The notes under the pieces are model-generated. The model searched no databases, had not been told where the DNA came from, and was given only the letters and a program-made list of their open reading frames with translations. A DNA stretch of 64,000 bases, taken from Plectosphaerella cucumerina (lineage: Eukaryota; Ascomycota; Sordariomycetes; Glomerellales; Plectosphaerellaceae). The DNA lies in contig JAGPXD010000003.1 of the NCBI GenBank assembly GCA_020746995.1, forward strand, positions 744,001 through 808,000, given 5' to 3'. The position numbers and the translations under genes were made by a program. Positions 41,838 to 52,132 of the stretch are shown here, one piece after another; the first letter of the stretch is position 1; every line of letters begins with the position of its first letter.

Positions 41838-44173
41838 TCACTGCAAATCGGCGCCCAAGTCCTGCTGAAGGAATTGGTCTCGTATGGCCGCGGAGAATGG
41901 GTAGCCCAGGGTAGGCATGTCGAAGTTGACGTAGTCCCATGGAAGAATATCAGACGAAGCTTCCAACTGGCCCAGATCAAAGTTCGAGTAACCAGAATCC
42001 GTGAAGTCGACGTCGGTAGGCGGCCCAAAGTGGTGCAAAGGGTTCCCTGGAACGCCGACACCAGCAGACGGCGCTTCTTCAAGTTCATTGTCTGCTGGCT
42101 CGACATGTTGGTGGCTGGTGTGTTGTGGCTGCGTGAGCTTCGCCCCGAGAGCCGCTTCAACGAGAGAATGATGGAACCGCCGGGCAGTGTGCCAAGACTC
42201 AGACAGCTCCTCCAGAGTGTCGAGGCACGACTTGAAATACCTGGGCAGCTCGCCCGTCGCGCCGCCCACGGTGCGATGGACGCAGAGAAGCACCTGTGCA
42301 GCCGTCAGGGAGCAGTGGACCGTGTTCAGCGGGCTGCGGCGGAAGCTCCCGAAGACGCCCCGGTACATATCTCCGAGAAGGCTGATGTGCCTGGCTGCCT
42401 CATGAGACTGGAGAAGTAGCCTGGCCCTGACTTCCGAGCATGGTGTCGGGTGAGGGCAGGTGTTGTACAAGTCGGGCATGCAGGCGCGCTGGCAGTAGGC
42501 CTTTGAGACAAAGATGATGGACGTGTAGTAGACCATGTGGAGGACGTAGGCGTGGGGGATCTTGCAAACCTCGCCGCCGTCCGGTTTGAAGTTGATGTAG
42601 AACTTTGGAGGGAGGGTGTCGAGCCACTGTTGGAGGGGCGCGAGGTAGGTACTCATCGGCGGGAGGTCGTGGAAGGCTAGCTTTTTGCTTTTGGGCCCGA
42701 AACTACGGCTTGTCAGTCGACTTCGTCCCGAATGTGGCTGGCTAGACTTACAGGGTCGTCAAGATTTGCTCCAGTATCTGGCACTGGGTGCTCATGTTCT
42801 CGAGGAAGCAGACGAAGATCTTCCTCTTGGCAATCTCCTGTGGTGTGGATTCGGGGCATGTTAGGTCGATATTGTCCAAGGACGGCATCGGAACGGAGCC
42901 CTGCGAGTCCTGTGCATGGGGTCAGCTTGTACATCAGCCCCGACATCCTGGAGCTCGGCATACCAGCATCGTGCAGACTCGGCCGGTGTACGTCGCCCAA
43001 AGCTTGTCATTGCAATAAAGCGACCAGTAAATTTGTCGTCGAAGAAAAATCTCATCCTGGCTGAGATTGCTTGAGCCGACGACGGTCGTCGAGTCGACGT
43101 TCAGCCCCATGTCCAGTACCAGCCGGATGGCCATTCCATGGTGTAACCACCCAGCAGCATCTGAGCCGACAGCCTGCACTCATTAGCTTCAGTGTTCCGA
43201 AGTGAAATGACAATGGTGAATGCTTACCACGTAGAAGACGGCCATGATAGCCAGAGACTGGATGGTCGTGAGTCTCGGCCACTTGAGATCAGACTGCAGA
43301 TGCGCCTCGGCGAGTTCGAAAAATGCAAGACCCGCCGTGTTGGGGTCATTCGGGTCCGTTCTGACCTCTGGCCTGTCAGAATATCGGGATGCCACCGCCA
43401 GCATGCAGTATACCAGCAGAGCGTTGCAGTACCGCCCGTTGTTTCTCCGACATCTTCGAAAGATGACCTCGTCGACCACCTGACACCAGGGGTTTTGCCA
43501 GTCAAAGTAAAGGTCGATCAGATGCTCAACCAGCTCTTCGGGAAGGTCCTCCAAAGTTTGCCGGTATGGGCTTGACGCTCTGGACGGCATGGTCGTCTGC
43601 TGATCGCTGCTGACCTGGAGAACATCCCCATGCTCGATGTGCCGGTTGGCTTCGGAGTGCTGCAGCTCAAGCCGGCCGCTTGTCTCTCCGAAGTACCTTG
43701 CCTCGGCATTCTCGCTGCTCTCGTGTGTCTCCGGTGATGGATTTCCGCTGGCGCTGCGACTGGGCAGGACAGGGTGGAGGGTTTGCCGATTCACAGAGCT
43801 GCTTGTCTGGTTTGAGGTACCGGCTGGTTGGCTGCGCTTTTGAGACTTCCAATCCTCCTCAAAATCAATTGAGTTCTGTCGCAGCAATTCCTCCAGGGCA
43901 TGTACTCGCTCTTGCAACATGATGTTGCACAATCGAGAGCCAGAGCCCCGAAGCTCAGCCTCTGTCGTGTAGACGCATTCCAGAGACTGGGACAGACATC
44001 GCGAGCAAGACGGCCGTGTGCCATCACACTACTTTCGATTAGTTGGGATACATCCTGAGAAAGCAGAGAGGTCTGACCTTGGATCGCCGTCGACGGCAAT
44101 GTTGACAAGCGCGGCTGGTGTACTTGTTGCGGGCGCCCTTTTGTGCACCCGATGTATTGGAGCTTGAAGGCAT
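41838..44173 (-). CDS. Zn2Cys6 transcription factor with fungal-specific TF domain
   Basis: Five exons: 44173-44078, 44028-43228, 43173-42964, 42909-42752 and 42702-41838; 709 aa, all GT-AG, phases closing. Intron 1 (49 nt, ACTAATC branch) interrupts the zinc cluster itself: ACQHCRRRRSK joins CDGTRPSCSRCLSQSLEC, completing six cysteines. A short coiled-coil-like segment follows (LQERVHALEELLRQN). The middle-homology region includes DLYFDWQNPWCQVVDEVIF, GWLHHGMAIRLVLDMGLN and RRQIYWSLYCNDKLWATYTGR, the classical Fungal_trans signature. Nuclear regulator; targets unknown, but the convergent FAD oxidoreductase and divergent LtrA-like gene are candidates. An in-frame upstream ATG near 44248 is an alternative start. 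Confidence 0.92.
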
Positions 44174-44960
44174 CTTTGTAAGGATACGGGGCAATGGATT
44201 TTGTAAGACTTTAGGTGAGGACAGAGACAAGAAGGGTGAAATGGGCATGTGACTTCGCGACGTGGTGAGACCCGTGGGTGAGACCGATGACAAACCTCGG
44301 AGTGAAAAGGGGCCGTGTCTGGTCAAGCGGAATATGGATTCCGGCACAGGCCCACTCAGGGGTTTTAGGCCTCACATCGTCTTATCTCCTCAGCGGGTGA
44401 TCGACCATCTGATATGCGATAAGCTCATGGTCCTATTTGGCTCCTGGTTATTAGGCTGCCAGCTCGCCCAGAGCATTTCATTTCGTCCAGTCTCGGGCCA
44501 CATCGTGAGTCGTCTCCTGGGCCTTGAAATTGGGCACTTAGGTACCAACGAGGTCGAAAGACAGCTATTCGACTTCGAAAGGAGGAGTGCTGTCGCCAAC
44601 GATGTCCGGGTCTTCAAGTTGCTATCCACAGCTTTTGGTCTTTGGTGTTGTCCCCCGCAGTCTCCCAACGCTAAACCCCCGACCGGCGGACTTCCGCTCA
44701 GGAGCTCACCTTCATTGTCCCCAAACGCTTTCTAACCCCAGCACCAAGCAGTGGAAGTAGGTTCAAGACGGTCGGCCAAGGTCGAGCTTACTCATCGCCC
44801 GAATGAAAACCACCGTCGACGGAATGAGCCTGGGGCATCATCGTGGGATGAGGGGCTCCAACCCCCGCCATTTTCGACGATGCTTGCTCCTACCAGCAGG
44901 ATTCTCACTTCATCCTCGGTACTGTCCTTCGACCTTCAACGCATCTGAATCTCAATCACG
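44174..44960. promoter_or_regulatory. Divergent promoter region, Zn2Cys6 factor / LtrA-like gene
   Basis: A 787-bp head-to-head gap with no supported gene. Shared regulation is possible. No palindromic CGG triplet pair stood out clearly enough to call. Confidence 0.4.
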
Positions 44961-46484
44961 ATGAACTGCGACGAACTCCAATCGAGCACTCGATGCTCGC
45001 GATACGTCATCAAGCAGCCCAAGGCGCTGCAGTGGTTCTACAAAGGAACCCTGCAGAGAGCCAGCGACGAGGAGCGACAGGCTGGTCGGTTCGAGCTGTT
45101 CCTGGACCTCCTCTGTGAGTGCCCCCTTCACACCAGACATCAGCGCACACATACTAATAAGCCGCCCCAGACGTCGCCATCGTCGCCAACTTCAGCGATG
45201 ACCTTGCCGAAAATGCCGACGGCGTGCACCTCGCAAAATTCATGCTGGTGTTCGCTCCCGCCTGGTACATTTGGGCCGACCTCCGCGAGATCATGAACTC
45301 GTACTACACCGACGACCTGCTCCAGCGCACCCTCATTCTCTGGGTCATGTCCCTGCTGGTGCTTTACGCCAACAACGCACCCCTCGCCGACGAGAATATC
45401 TCAGCCCTTCGCACGACGGCCGGAGCTTACGTCGCCGCGCGCTTCACGACCATGTCGGTCTTTCTTATCACCTCCTTCGCCGTGCCGCAGCACCGCGCCC
45501 AGGCCCGCCTTCTCGCCTGTTTCATGTTCCTCGGCCTCTTCTTCACCATTCCGCTGTTCCTCGAGGGCATCAGTCTGCGTACCAAGGCAATCGTCGTCGC
45601 CTTCATGATCCTCTATCAGGAGTGCACGTGGTCGCTTACCCTGAGCCCGTGGATCAAGCGCGTCCTCAAGCTCGAGTACAGTACGGCCGTCGATATCGCG
45701 CACGAGGTCGACCGCCTGGCCGCTTTTTACGTCATCATCCTGGGCGAGTTTCTCTACAACGTCGTCGTCGGTGACCCAACAGGTGTGGGCTTGACGCTGG
45801 CCTACCTCAGAGCTGTCTTCACCCTCGTCATCGCCTTTTGCCTCAACTGGCTGGTAAGGCAACGCGGAGTCCTTTATTCCCTAATCCAGCTGTGTCAGGA
45901 GCTACTCCTGCTCCCAAACCCACGTGGCATGACTCCTGCAGGCTCCCGTAGCTCCCGACACAGCCTAAAGAAGCGATTACTGACTCGGCATGTCGTAGTA
46001 CGTCAGCGGAGACGGAAGCGTCAACGTCACCCATCCCATCCGTCGCTCCTCATGGACTGCCTTTGGCTTCTTCTTGCTTCACCTGCCCCTCTCGGCATCC
46101 TTCGTCATCAGCGGACACGTCTGCGCCATGGCCACAAACGTCGACGAGCTCGAAACCGGCCAGCGATGGCTCCTCGGAGGAGGTCTCGGAATCGGCATGT
46201 TCTGTCTTTGGGCATACGCCATGCTGTTCCGGACCGAAGGTGAAGAAACACTGATCTTGCCCAAACGCTTCCGCATCTCCATGCGATTGGTTCTTGCCGT
46301 CGTCATTACAGCACTGCCGGCTGGATACCACAGCCTGGACACAACTGAGTTCATGGCAGTTCTAGCAGGCCTATTTGTCTTCCTCACCATCTGGGAGACT
46401 ATTGGGGGTCTATCCAAGGGAGCCTCGTTCTTCGAGCCCTGGACTCACTCGGACGCCACTCCTTCAGAGGAGCTCTTGGATTAG
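44961..46484 (+). CDS. LtrA-like (low temperature requirement A) membrane protein
   Basis: Three exons: 44961-45114, 45171-45853 and 45999-46484; 440 aa. Intron 2 is 145 nt (GTAAGG...CGTAG) and removes an in-frame open stretch; joining NWL to YVSGDGS restores helix spacing. The hallmark start of the family is present: GRFELFLDLL then YVAIVANFSDDL, followed by about ten hydrophobic helices, with an internal FYVIILGEFLYNVV helix (the second E-containing repeat of LtrA) and acid-rich loops. LtrA was named from Listeria cold growth; the biochemical role is unknown. It is presumably a plasma- or endomembrane protein. Confidence 0.88.
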
Positions 46485-46683
46485 GTAGGACGAAAACAGC
46501 ACTGGGCCCCAGATCAATTAGGAAAATATGTCGATTCAACTTCTCGTCCACCAGTTCTCCCCATAGTAATCCGGCCACTGGTACGAAAACGCGTCATCCA
46601 TAGCCTCACTCCGAGCTTCTCTCATTTCTCTCATGTCGCATGATCATTCCACGCTTTGATGAGTTGAAACCTTGCTTCCTGAC

Positions 46684-47692
46684 TCATTGATCAGGGAGAT
46701 CAGAGTCCTCAATGCAAGGAATCGCGCAGTCGCCGCCCCAGATCGAGCCGCCGGCGATATCTCCCTGCTTGACGCCGCTGGTACAGATGCCTCCGCAGTC
46801 CTCGCCGCCAGAGTACTGGCACTTTGAAACCGTGCCCTGGGTGCCTGTTTTCGAAGGAGGTCAGTCTCCCCCTATCTTCTCTCACGGTACAAGTAGAAGG
46901 AAAGGTCACTACTTACGCCAAGTTTCCAGCATAATGACATATTCCGGGCGGTTGAAGAAGTAAACTGGGTTGCAGATGCCCTCGATGCTGTCGCACTTGA
47001 CGGCTTCCTCGCCAAATGTGTAGGCATTTGTGGCGGTAAAGTAAACCTGGTGTACTGTTAGATGCCTTCGCTCTCTCCATTCCCTTGAGGTCATGTTTGA
47101 CCCGAGAACTTACCGAGTAGAAACCGACGCCCGGGTCGAAGAAGGCATTGGCGGCAGGCGCGCCGTCGGGAGCGTCGGGCCAGTGGCAACTACCTTGTGT
47201 CAGCAAGATAAGTTTCTTTACATTTGCTCATTGCGATTGATCAAGGTCTTTCTTCAGGGGAACCTACCCATCCTCGGGGTGATGTTCAGCCGTACGGTCT
47301 CCTGACCCCCTAGCATAGGTTCGGATCTCACAATTGCCACCTCCCTGGGTTTGGAAGTAGGTGCGGCAATAGTCATGGCTGTGCCAGATCTGATCCTGCT
47401 GGTTGTTGAAGAAGTATTGGCCGAGCTGCTCGATCGTTTGCTCCACAATGGTGTGCGCCAAGTTCCCGGTCAGGACCAAGGCTAGTCCGCCGGCGATGCC
47501 CAGGGCTCGGCCCTCGAGGTCTGTCTCGTTGTAGCCCGGAGGGTTAATGGGAATGTAGTCGCCCTTGGCCACTTTCTCAAAGGCGAGTTCGTTTTGGGCC
47601 TGGATACGGGCGTTTACGCTGGGGTCGGTGATAGGCTTTGCCATGACTGAAAAAGTTGGCATGGCCAGAGCAAGAGCAGTGGTGAACTTCAT
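46684..47692 (-). CDS. Cys-rich secreted protein, candidate effector
   Basis: Four exons: 47692-47268, 47189-47114, 47046-46917 and 46844-46684; 263 aa with consistent phases. N-terminal signal peptide MKFTTALALAMPTFSVMA. A pro-region rich in Glu, Asn and Gly leads to a short hydrophobic stretch (GIAGGLALVLTGNLAHTIVEQ), then a C-terminal domain with ten cysteines (YCRTYF, NCEIR, CHWPD, KCDS, ICNP, KCQY, DCGGIC, DCAIPC) and several aromatic residues. No family is recognised. An even cysteine count and secretion signal suit a disulfide-stabilised extracellular protein; a host-interaction role is inference. Confidence 0.82.
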
Positions 47693-48919
47693 CGTGAATT
47701 CGTGAAGATGAGTTGATGAGGTGCGACGAGAAGCGTGCTGCGTGGTCTGGGCTCAAAAGAATAGGGTGAAGGAGTGGAAGCTGGGTGGGTGATGAGTTGG
47801 TATGATGTTGTTTAGTTGGACATTACACGTCTTAAGTACCTAGACACTCTATGACTGCAAGTTCCGTCTACACTGAGGTCATTACTCGAGACAGAGGGTT
47901 GGGCTGGAAGAGTCGACGGAGTTGCGTCTGCTTGAACCACAATCACAAGATTCTCTGCCGCCAGGCGCGTCATTTCTGGCAGAAAACGGAGGGACTTTTG
48001 TTGCCAAGCTGCTTTACGGTGTTGGAACAAGGCTGCAACAAGTGAAAACGGCGCGTTCACTTGAGAAGCTTCGGCTTGGCCGACGTGGTGAGTGAATCCT
48101 CTGGTAGAGGACGGAGCAGTTCACTCTGGAAATGTCCTGTCACATGTTCCTGGTATCCGCTGGAACATGGCACGGCTCCGTACTTGGCGCTTGTCATTCA
48201 TTTGTAGATCTACTCCTTGTCCAGCAGCCATTGCCACCCAGGTACGGCCGTAGGTAGGGGCCTGCGATACCAAAGTTCCCAGCATCATGCACGTGCCCTT
48301 TTCGGGACACGGCCGCCCAGTCCATGCCAAAAACATGTTGGAACAGAATGTCCGAGATGAAAGTGACGAGCAAGCCTTGAACTTATGTTTGCACTTCTTC
48401 AATTCGATAATAATATCTAGTAGAATCAAGAAAACTGCCGATGGGGAGCCTGAACTAGTTTTAAAAGGTCGAGTCTCTGATACAAGCGCGACAGCAGCAT
48501 TCTTCGGACCACGTACCGGTCAAACACTTCTCGAGACAAACTATCATTGCAATTTTCTAGATCCGAGAATCTTGCAAAGCTCTCTGACGCGCGAATGGAT
48601 CACTTCCTGGTCCCCCATCCCCGTCATTCGGAACTTGGTAGAATGGCGATCATGTCTCGGTGGCCCGAAAGCCAAGATGCGGTCCGCTCGAGGCCGGAAC
48701 TTTGGTGTTTGCACAAGAGATATTTTCTGGGCAGGCAGGCAATGACGCCATCAGTTGTTTCCGAGCCATCTCGTTGACAAGCATTCGCAAAAGAATCTGG
48801 CAATTTGTAGGTATCAATACCAAGCCCACATGCTGTGGAAAATCTCCCGAAAGGAACACAACATTCTCCTCATGACATACATGCACACCTCCTGTTCTTC
48901 CTCATACCCCTCTTAGGGC
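47693..48919. other. Intergenic, 1.2 kb
   Basis: Upstream of the secreted-protein gene and 3' flank of the unknown gene ending at 48920. Open frames are short and AT-richer than genes nearby. Nothing supported. Confidence 0.5.
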
Positions 48920-49744
48920 TTAAGCCGTCTTGTTCCACGTCACAGCGGGTAGTACCGGAGTCAGAGGAGTGGTTTGCTCCACGCCACCCGCCGCGCGAGA
49001 AACCGGCAACCAGATGGCCAAGTTCGGGCTCGTCCTGTCGAAGATCGGCTTGGCGTTCAGAGATGACGGTAAGAGCTCACCCAGGGATGACTGGGCCTTG
49101 AGGCTCTCAACGGCGTCGTAGATGCTTTCGACAGTGACGGTGTCCGGCTTGTTCATGACGGTGAAGATGGAGATCAGCTTGTCATCTGGCTGGTAAAGCA
49201 GCCAGACACCGCCAGCGCCGCGCTTTTTGGAAGCTTCGCGGATTCCTGGCCATGCGTTGGTGAGCTCCTCCTCGACATTGTCTCCGTCGTAGGTCCATCT
49301 CTGCAGACGATGAAGGCCATGCTTCTCCGGCAGCGAGAAGTGGTGGGCCCCTGCGACCCTCCAAATCCATCGTTGGACGTTACTGAAAATGGGGAGATCC
49401 CAAAAGTGCGCGGGCGGATCGCCCACGAGGTACTCCTTGGTCGACCAGTCGGCGTAATTGACGGCATCTTCATACGTGTCGAAGAGGTATCGGCCGCCGA
49501 CGATGATTTGACCCGTGACGGGGTGAAGGTAGTATGGTACAGTCTTGATGTACATGCCCTTTCGGAGGGCCATGTCGACCCGACTCATATCCTGCGAGTT
49601 GACAGCCGCCGCGATGTCGAGATGCTCGTCGAGGATCATGTCGGCGGTGAACCCTGCCTTGGCAGTAAGTTCTCCAACCTCATATCCCTTGATGCTGGAG
49701 GCCGACTCATTGCCGTTCGTGCTAGGAGCTTGCTGGCTGTTCAT
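48920..49744 (-). CDS. Conserved-looking hypothetical protein, 274 aa
   Basis: Single exon from ATG at 49744 (the frame upstream begins with TTG only). Mixed alpha/beta composition without signal peptide or helices of membrane length. Distinct aromatic segments (KTVPYYLHPVTGQIIVGG, YEDAVNYADWSTKEYL, WDLPIFSNVQRWIWR, WLLYQPDDKLISIFTVM) and good codon use argue for a genuine folded protein. The repeated ferredoxin-like strand pattern might fit a dimeric alpha/beta-barrel-type fold, but I cannot assign it. Confidence 0.7.
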   Translation of the reverse strand: MNSQQAPSTNGNESASSIKGYEVGELTAKAGFTADMILDEHLDIAAAVNSQDMSRVDMALRKGMYIKTVPYYLHPVTGQIIVGGRYLFDTYEDAVNYADWSTKEYLVGDPPAHFWDLPIFSNVQRWIWRVAGAHHFSLPEKHGLHRLQRWTYDGDNVEEELTNAWPGIREASKKRGAGGVWLLYQPDDKLISIFTVMNKPDTVTVESIYDAVESLKAQSSLGELLPSSLNAKPIFDRTSPNLAIWLPVSRAAGGVEQTTPLTPVLPAVTWNKTA

Positions 49745-50167
49745 TCTGTACTGAGGTGAGAGATTGGTAGGTGAACGTTGTTGAGTGTCCGTACGAAAAG
49801 GTGGCAAGCAAAGCTAAAATATGACCCGTAGCTTGCGAACTGGCAGGCCATTTTGCTTTTAAGTATGCGCTTCGACATGTCGACCGCTGAACCTTCTTCT
49901 TCAGGCCTGGAGACTTGTCACTGGCGGCCGCGTGACAGCTGAAATAAGCTCACGCCAAGGGTCTGGCATTCCATGATGGGTGCCCATGTTGGCCCCCCAT
50001 TCCCAAACCGATCTGCGGCTGAAAGCCCGAACGTATCGGCCGGATCCAACCAGCAACGACCAAAGCTGACCGCGTCAAACGCTTTCTCACATCAGCTGAT
50101 CGACCTCGACCCCTTATCGTCCTAGCCGTGCAGCAGTTAGGCCTGGACTTGGCCTATCCAGGAGATG
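49745..50167. other. Intergenic, 0.42 kb
   Basis: Promoter of the 274-aa gene and 3' flank of the HET gene. No features recognised. Confidence 0.5.
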
Positions 50168-51844
50168 TCACACCACGACTCGGCAAATCGGCAGAGGTCT
50201 TCGTCGGACAAGGCGGACAGAACCAGATGACAGAATCAAACATCTGTTATAAGCATCACAGGTGGAATCTTTTTGGACCACCGAAACATGTTTGAACCAC
50301 TTCTTCGTGCCGTCTCGACTAGCTGTAGTGAAATTCGATACAAAACACGTCAAACCCTTGTATCTTCTTGGGTCCAACGACGGCCTCCATGTGGTACACC
50401 CCAACCTTCGTCCGAGGTGTTCTTGTGCCCATGTCGTCTGCCCTGGACTGAATTGCAGCCTCCATATCTGCTCAGCTGTGCTGGCCACTGCCTTGGGCCG
50501 CGTCATTATCGAAATGACCGGTGTGCACCCATGAACCCTGCCATCCGGTATCGCCTGTAGAGCGACGAAGACACAGTCGTTGCGTAGGGACATGACCTCG
50601 AGTTTGACCACGGCAATATTACCGGGCCACTGACCTAGGGGAATCCGTCGATTCCTTTCCGAGTACACCAAGTCTGAAGGGTACACGTCTACGATCCTCA
50701 CGGTTTCCTGAGGGGGGAGGAAAGAGTGCTGCCTCTCCAACGATGGCAGCATGCCAATTCTCGTCGTCTGTGTGGCCTTGGAGACATAGAAGGTGCCCAT
50801 GGATCCTCGCGCAGAGGTGTAAAAGAGGCTTTCAGGTCGCGATCGCACGTACTGGTCTCCGCCTCGTGATACAAGCTCGATGGCAGCGGTGTACTCGGAG
50901 TCTTTAGGCCAGATGCAGTTGAGGCCGACCCGGATGGTGCGAGTGGGCGCAGAGTTGGGTTGGACTTCGAACACAGAGGTCAGGGGTAAGCCTCTACTCG
51001 TGATGCCCAGGGGCTGCTGGCTTGTTGTGATGTTTGAAAAAGAAGTGATGCCACCGGCGTCCGCAAATTCAGCCGGGGAAGAGGCCAGAAGCCCACGGTA
51101 AGGGTAGTTCGCGGCCGACTCTGGGGAGGCCTTCCACGCGAACAAGGTCTGGTCGTCCGTCTCCTTCATGATCTCCTCTTGCAATCGAATGAATGCCTTG
51201 GGCCCCTCACCGTAGAGCATGGCCATGTTGACGTCAAAGATCCCCATCAAGCAGTAGGCCATGTCTTCTTCTCTTGTCGTTTTTCGATTCGAAGCCCACC
51301 TCATCCGCTCTGCCACGCTGGCCTGGCCTAGCTTCGAGGTACCGGCTAGTATGGTGATGTCGATGCTGGTGATCTCGGCGAGCTGAACAACCAAGCCGTC
51401 CTTGGATCCAAGTCTTTTCCATCCAGCTCCGAAGAAGTCGATGGAACGAGGCGCGATAAGCTCCTGCAATGTCCAGCCTCGCGTGAACCATCGGCTGGAA
51501 GACAGACCGACTCCTGACTCCGAGACGTCCTCAAGGTAGGCGTAGCAGATCTGAGCCCGCTGGTACCATTTGAACATGGAGTTGATTGCTTCACTTAGCT
51601 CGGCGCTGCTTTCCTTGTTGATGCAGCAAGTGTCGACCCAAGCGTACGAGATGCCATCTTCGCGCGCCTGCTTGCATGTGAAGCGTACCTTCTCGAAACC
51701 GCGCTGGGTCTCTCGTCTCGGCTTGTCGTAGAAGTCACGGAAGCTAACTTCATCCTCGCTCCATGTATGTGACAGGATTGCATATGGTTCTGGGGTCCCG
51801 ATGAATTCTTTGAACTCCAAGGTGTCGGTGTTGATGAGTCGCAT
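50168..51844 (-). CDS. HET-domain (heterokaryon incompatibility) protein
   Basis: Single exon, 558 aa. The HET domain occupies about residues 20-150, with its three conserved blocks: PYAILSHTWSEDEVSF, YAWVDTCCINKESSAELSEAINSMFKWY and SRWFTRGWTLQELIAP. Just after it the motif REEDMAYCLMGIFDVNMAMLYGEG marks the HET-E/D-like subgroup. The remaining C-terminal ~330 residues carry no WD repeats or NACHT seen in larger relatives. HET domains trigger cell death when mismatched partners meet after hyphal fusion. Which partner it recognises is unknown; the adjacent BCS1-like ATPase is on the same strand. Confidence 0.93.
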   Translation of the reverse strand: MRLINTDTLEFKEFIGTPEPYAILSHTWSEDEVSFRDFYDKPRRETQRGFEKVRFTCKQAREDGISYAWVDTCCINKESSAELSEAINSMFKWYQRAQICYAYLEDVSESGVGLSSSRWFTRGWTLQELIAPRSIDFFGAGWKRLGSKDGLVVQLAEITSIDITILAGTSKLGQASVAERMRWASNRKTTREEDMAYCLMGIFDVNMAMLYGEGPKAFIRLQEEIMKETDDQTLFAWKASPESAANYPYRGLLASSPAEFADAGGITSFSNITTSQQPLGITSRGLPLTSVFEVQPNSAPTRTIRVGLNCIWPKDSEYTAAIELVSRGGDQYVRSRPESLFYTSARGSMGTFYVSKATQTTRIGMLPSLERQHSFLPPQETVRIVDVYPSDLVYSERNRRIPLGQWPGNIAVVKLEVMSLRNDCVFVALQAIPDGRVHGCTPVISIMTRPKAVASTAEQIWRLQFSPGQTTWAQEHLGRRLGCTTWRPSLDPRRYKGLTCFVSNFTTASRDGTKKWFKHVSVVQKDSTCDAYNRCLILSSGSVRLVRRRPLPICRVVV

Positions 51845-52132
51845 GTCAGATCCCTTGGTCGCGGGTGACCGGCGTTGTGCGGGGTTGGATGGTGTTGATC
51901 GATCGGGGTCTAGCCATCAGCCCCAGGCGAGGCACTTTTCAGCTGACAGATAGCATGCAAGCCTGCATCTAAAACTTCACGTGATCAGCAGCCTTTAGAT
52001 ACGACAGACAGGACAGCGGCTTTTCAATAGGATCATAGGCATGTTGATGAGGCAGAGATGGTGCAATATGTCTACTATGAGTACAGAAATCTAAAGATAC
52101 ACGTCTAATCTACATGAAATCGGTCAGATAAA

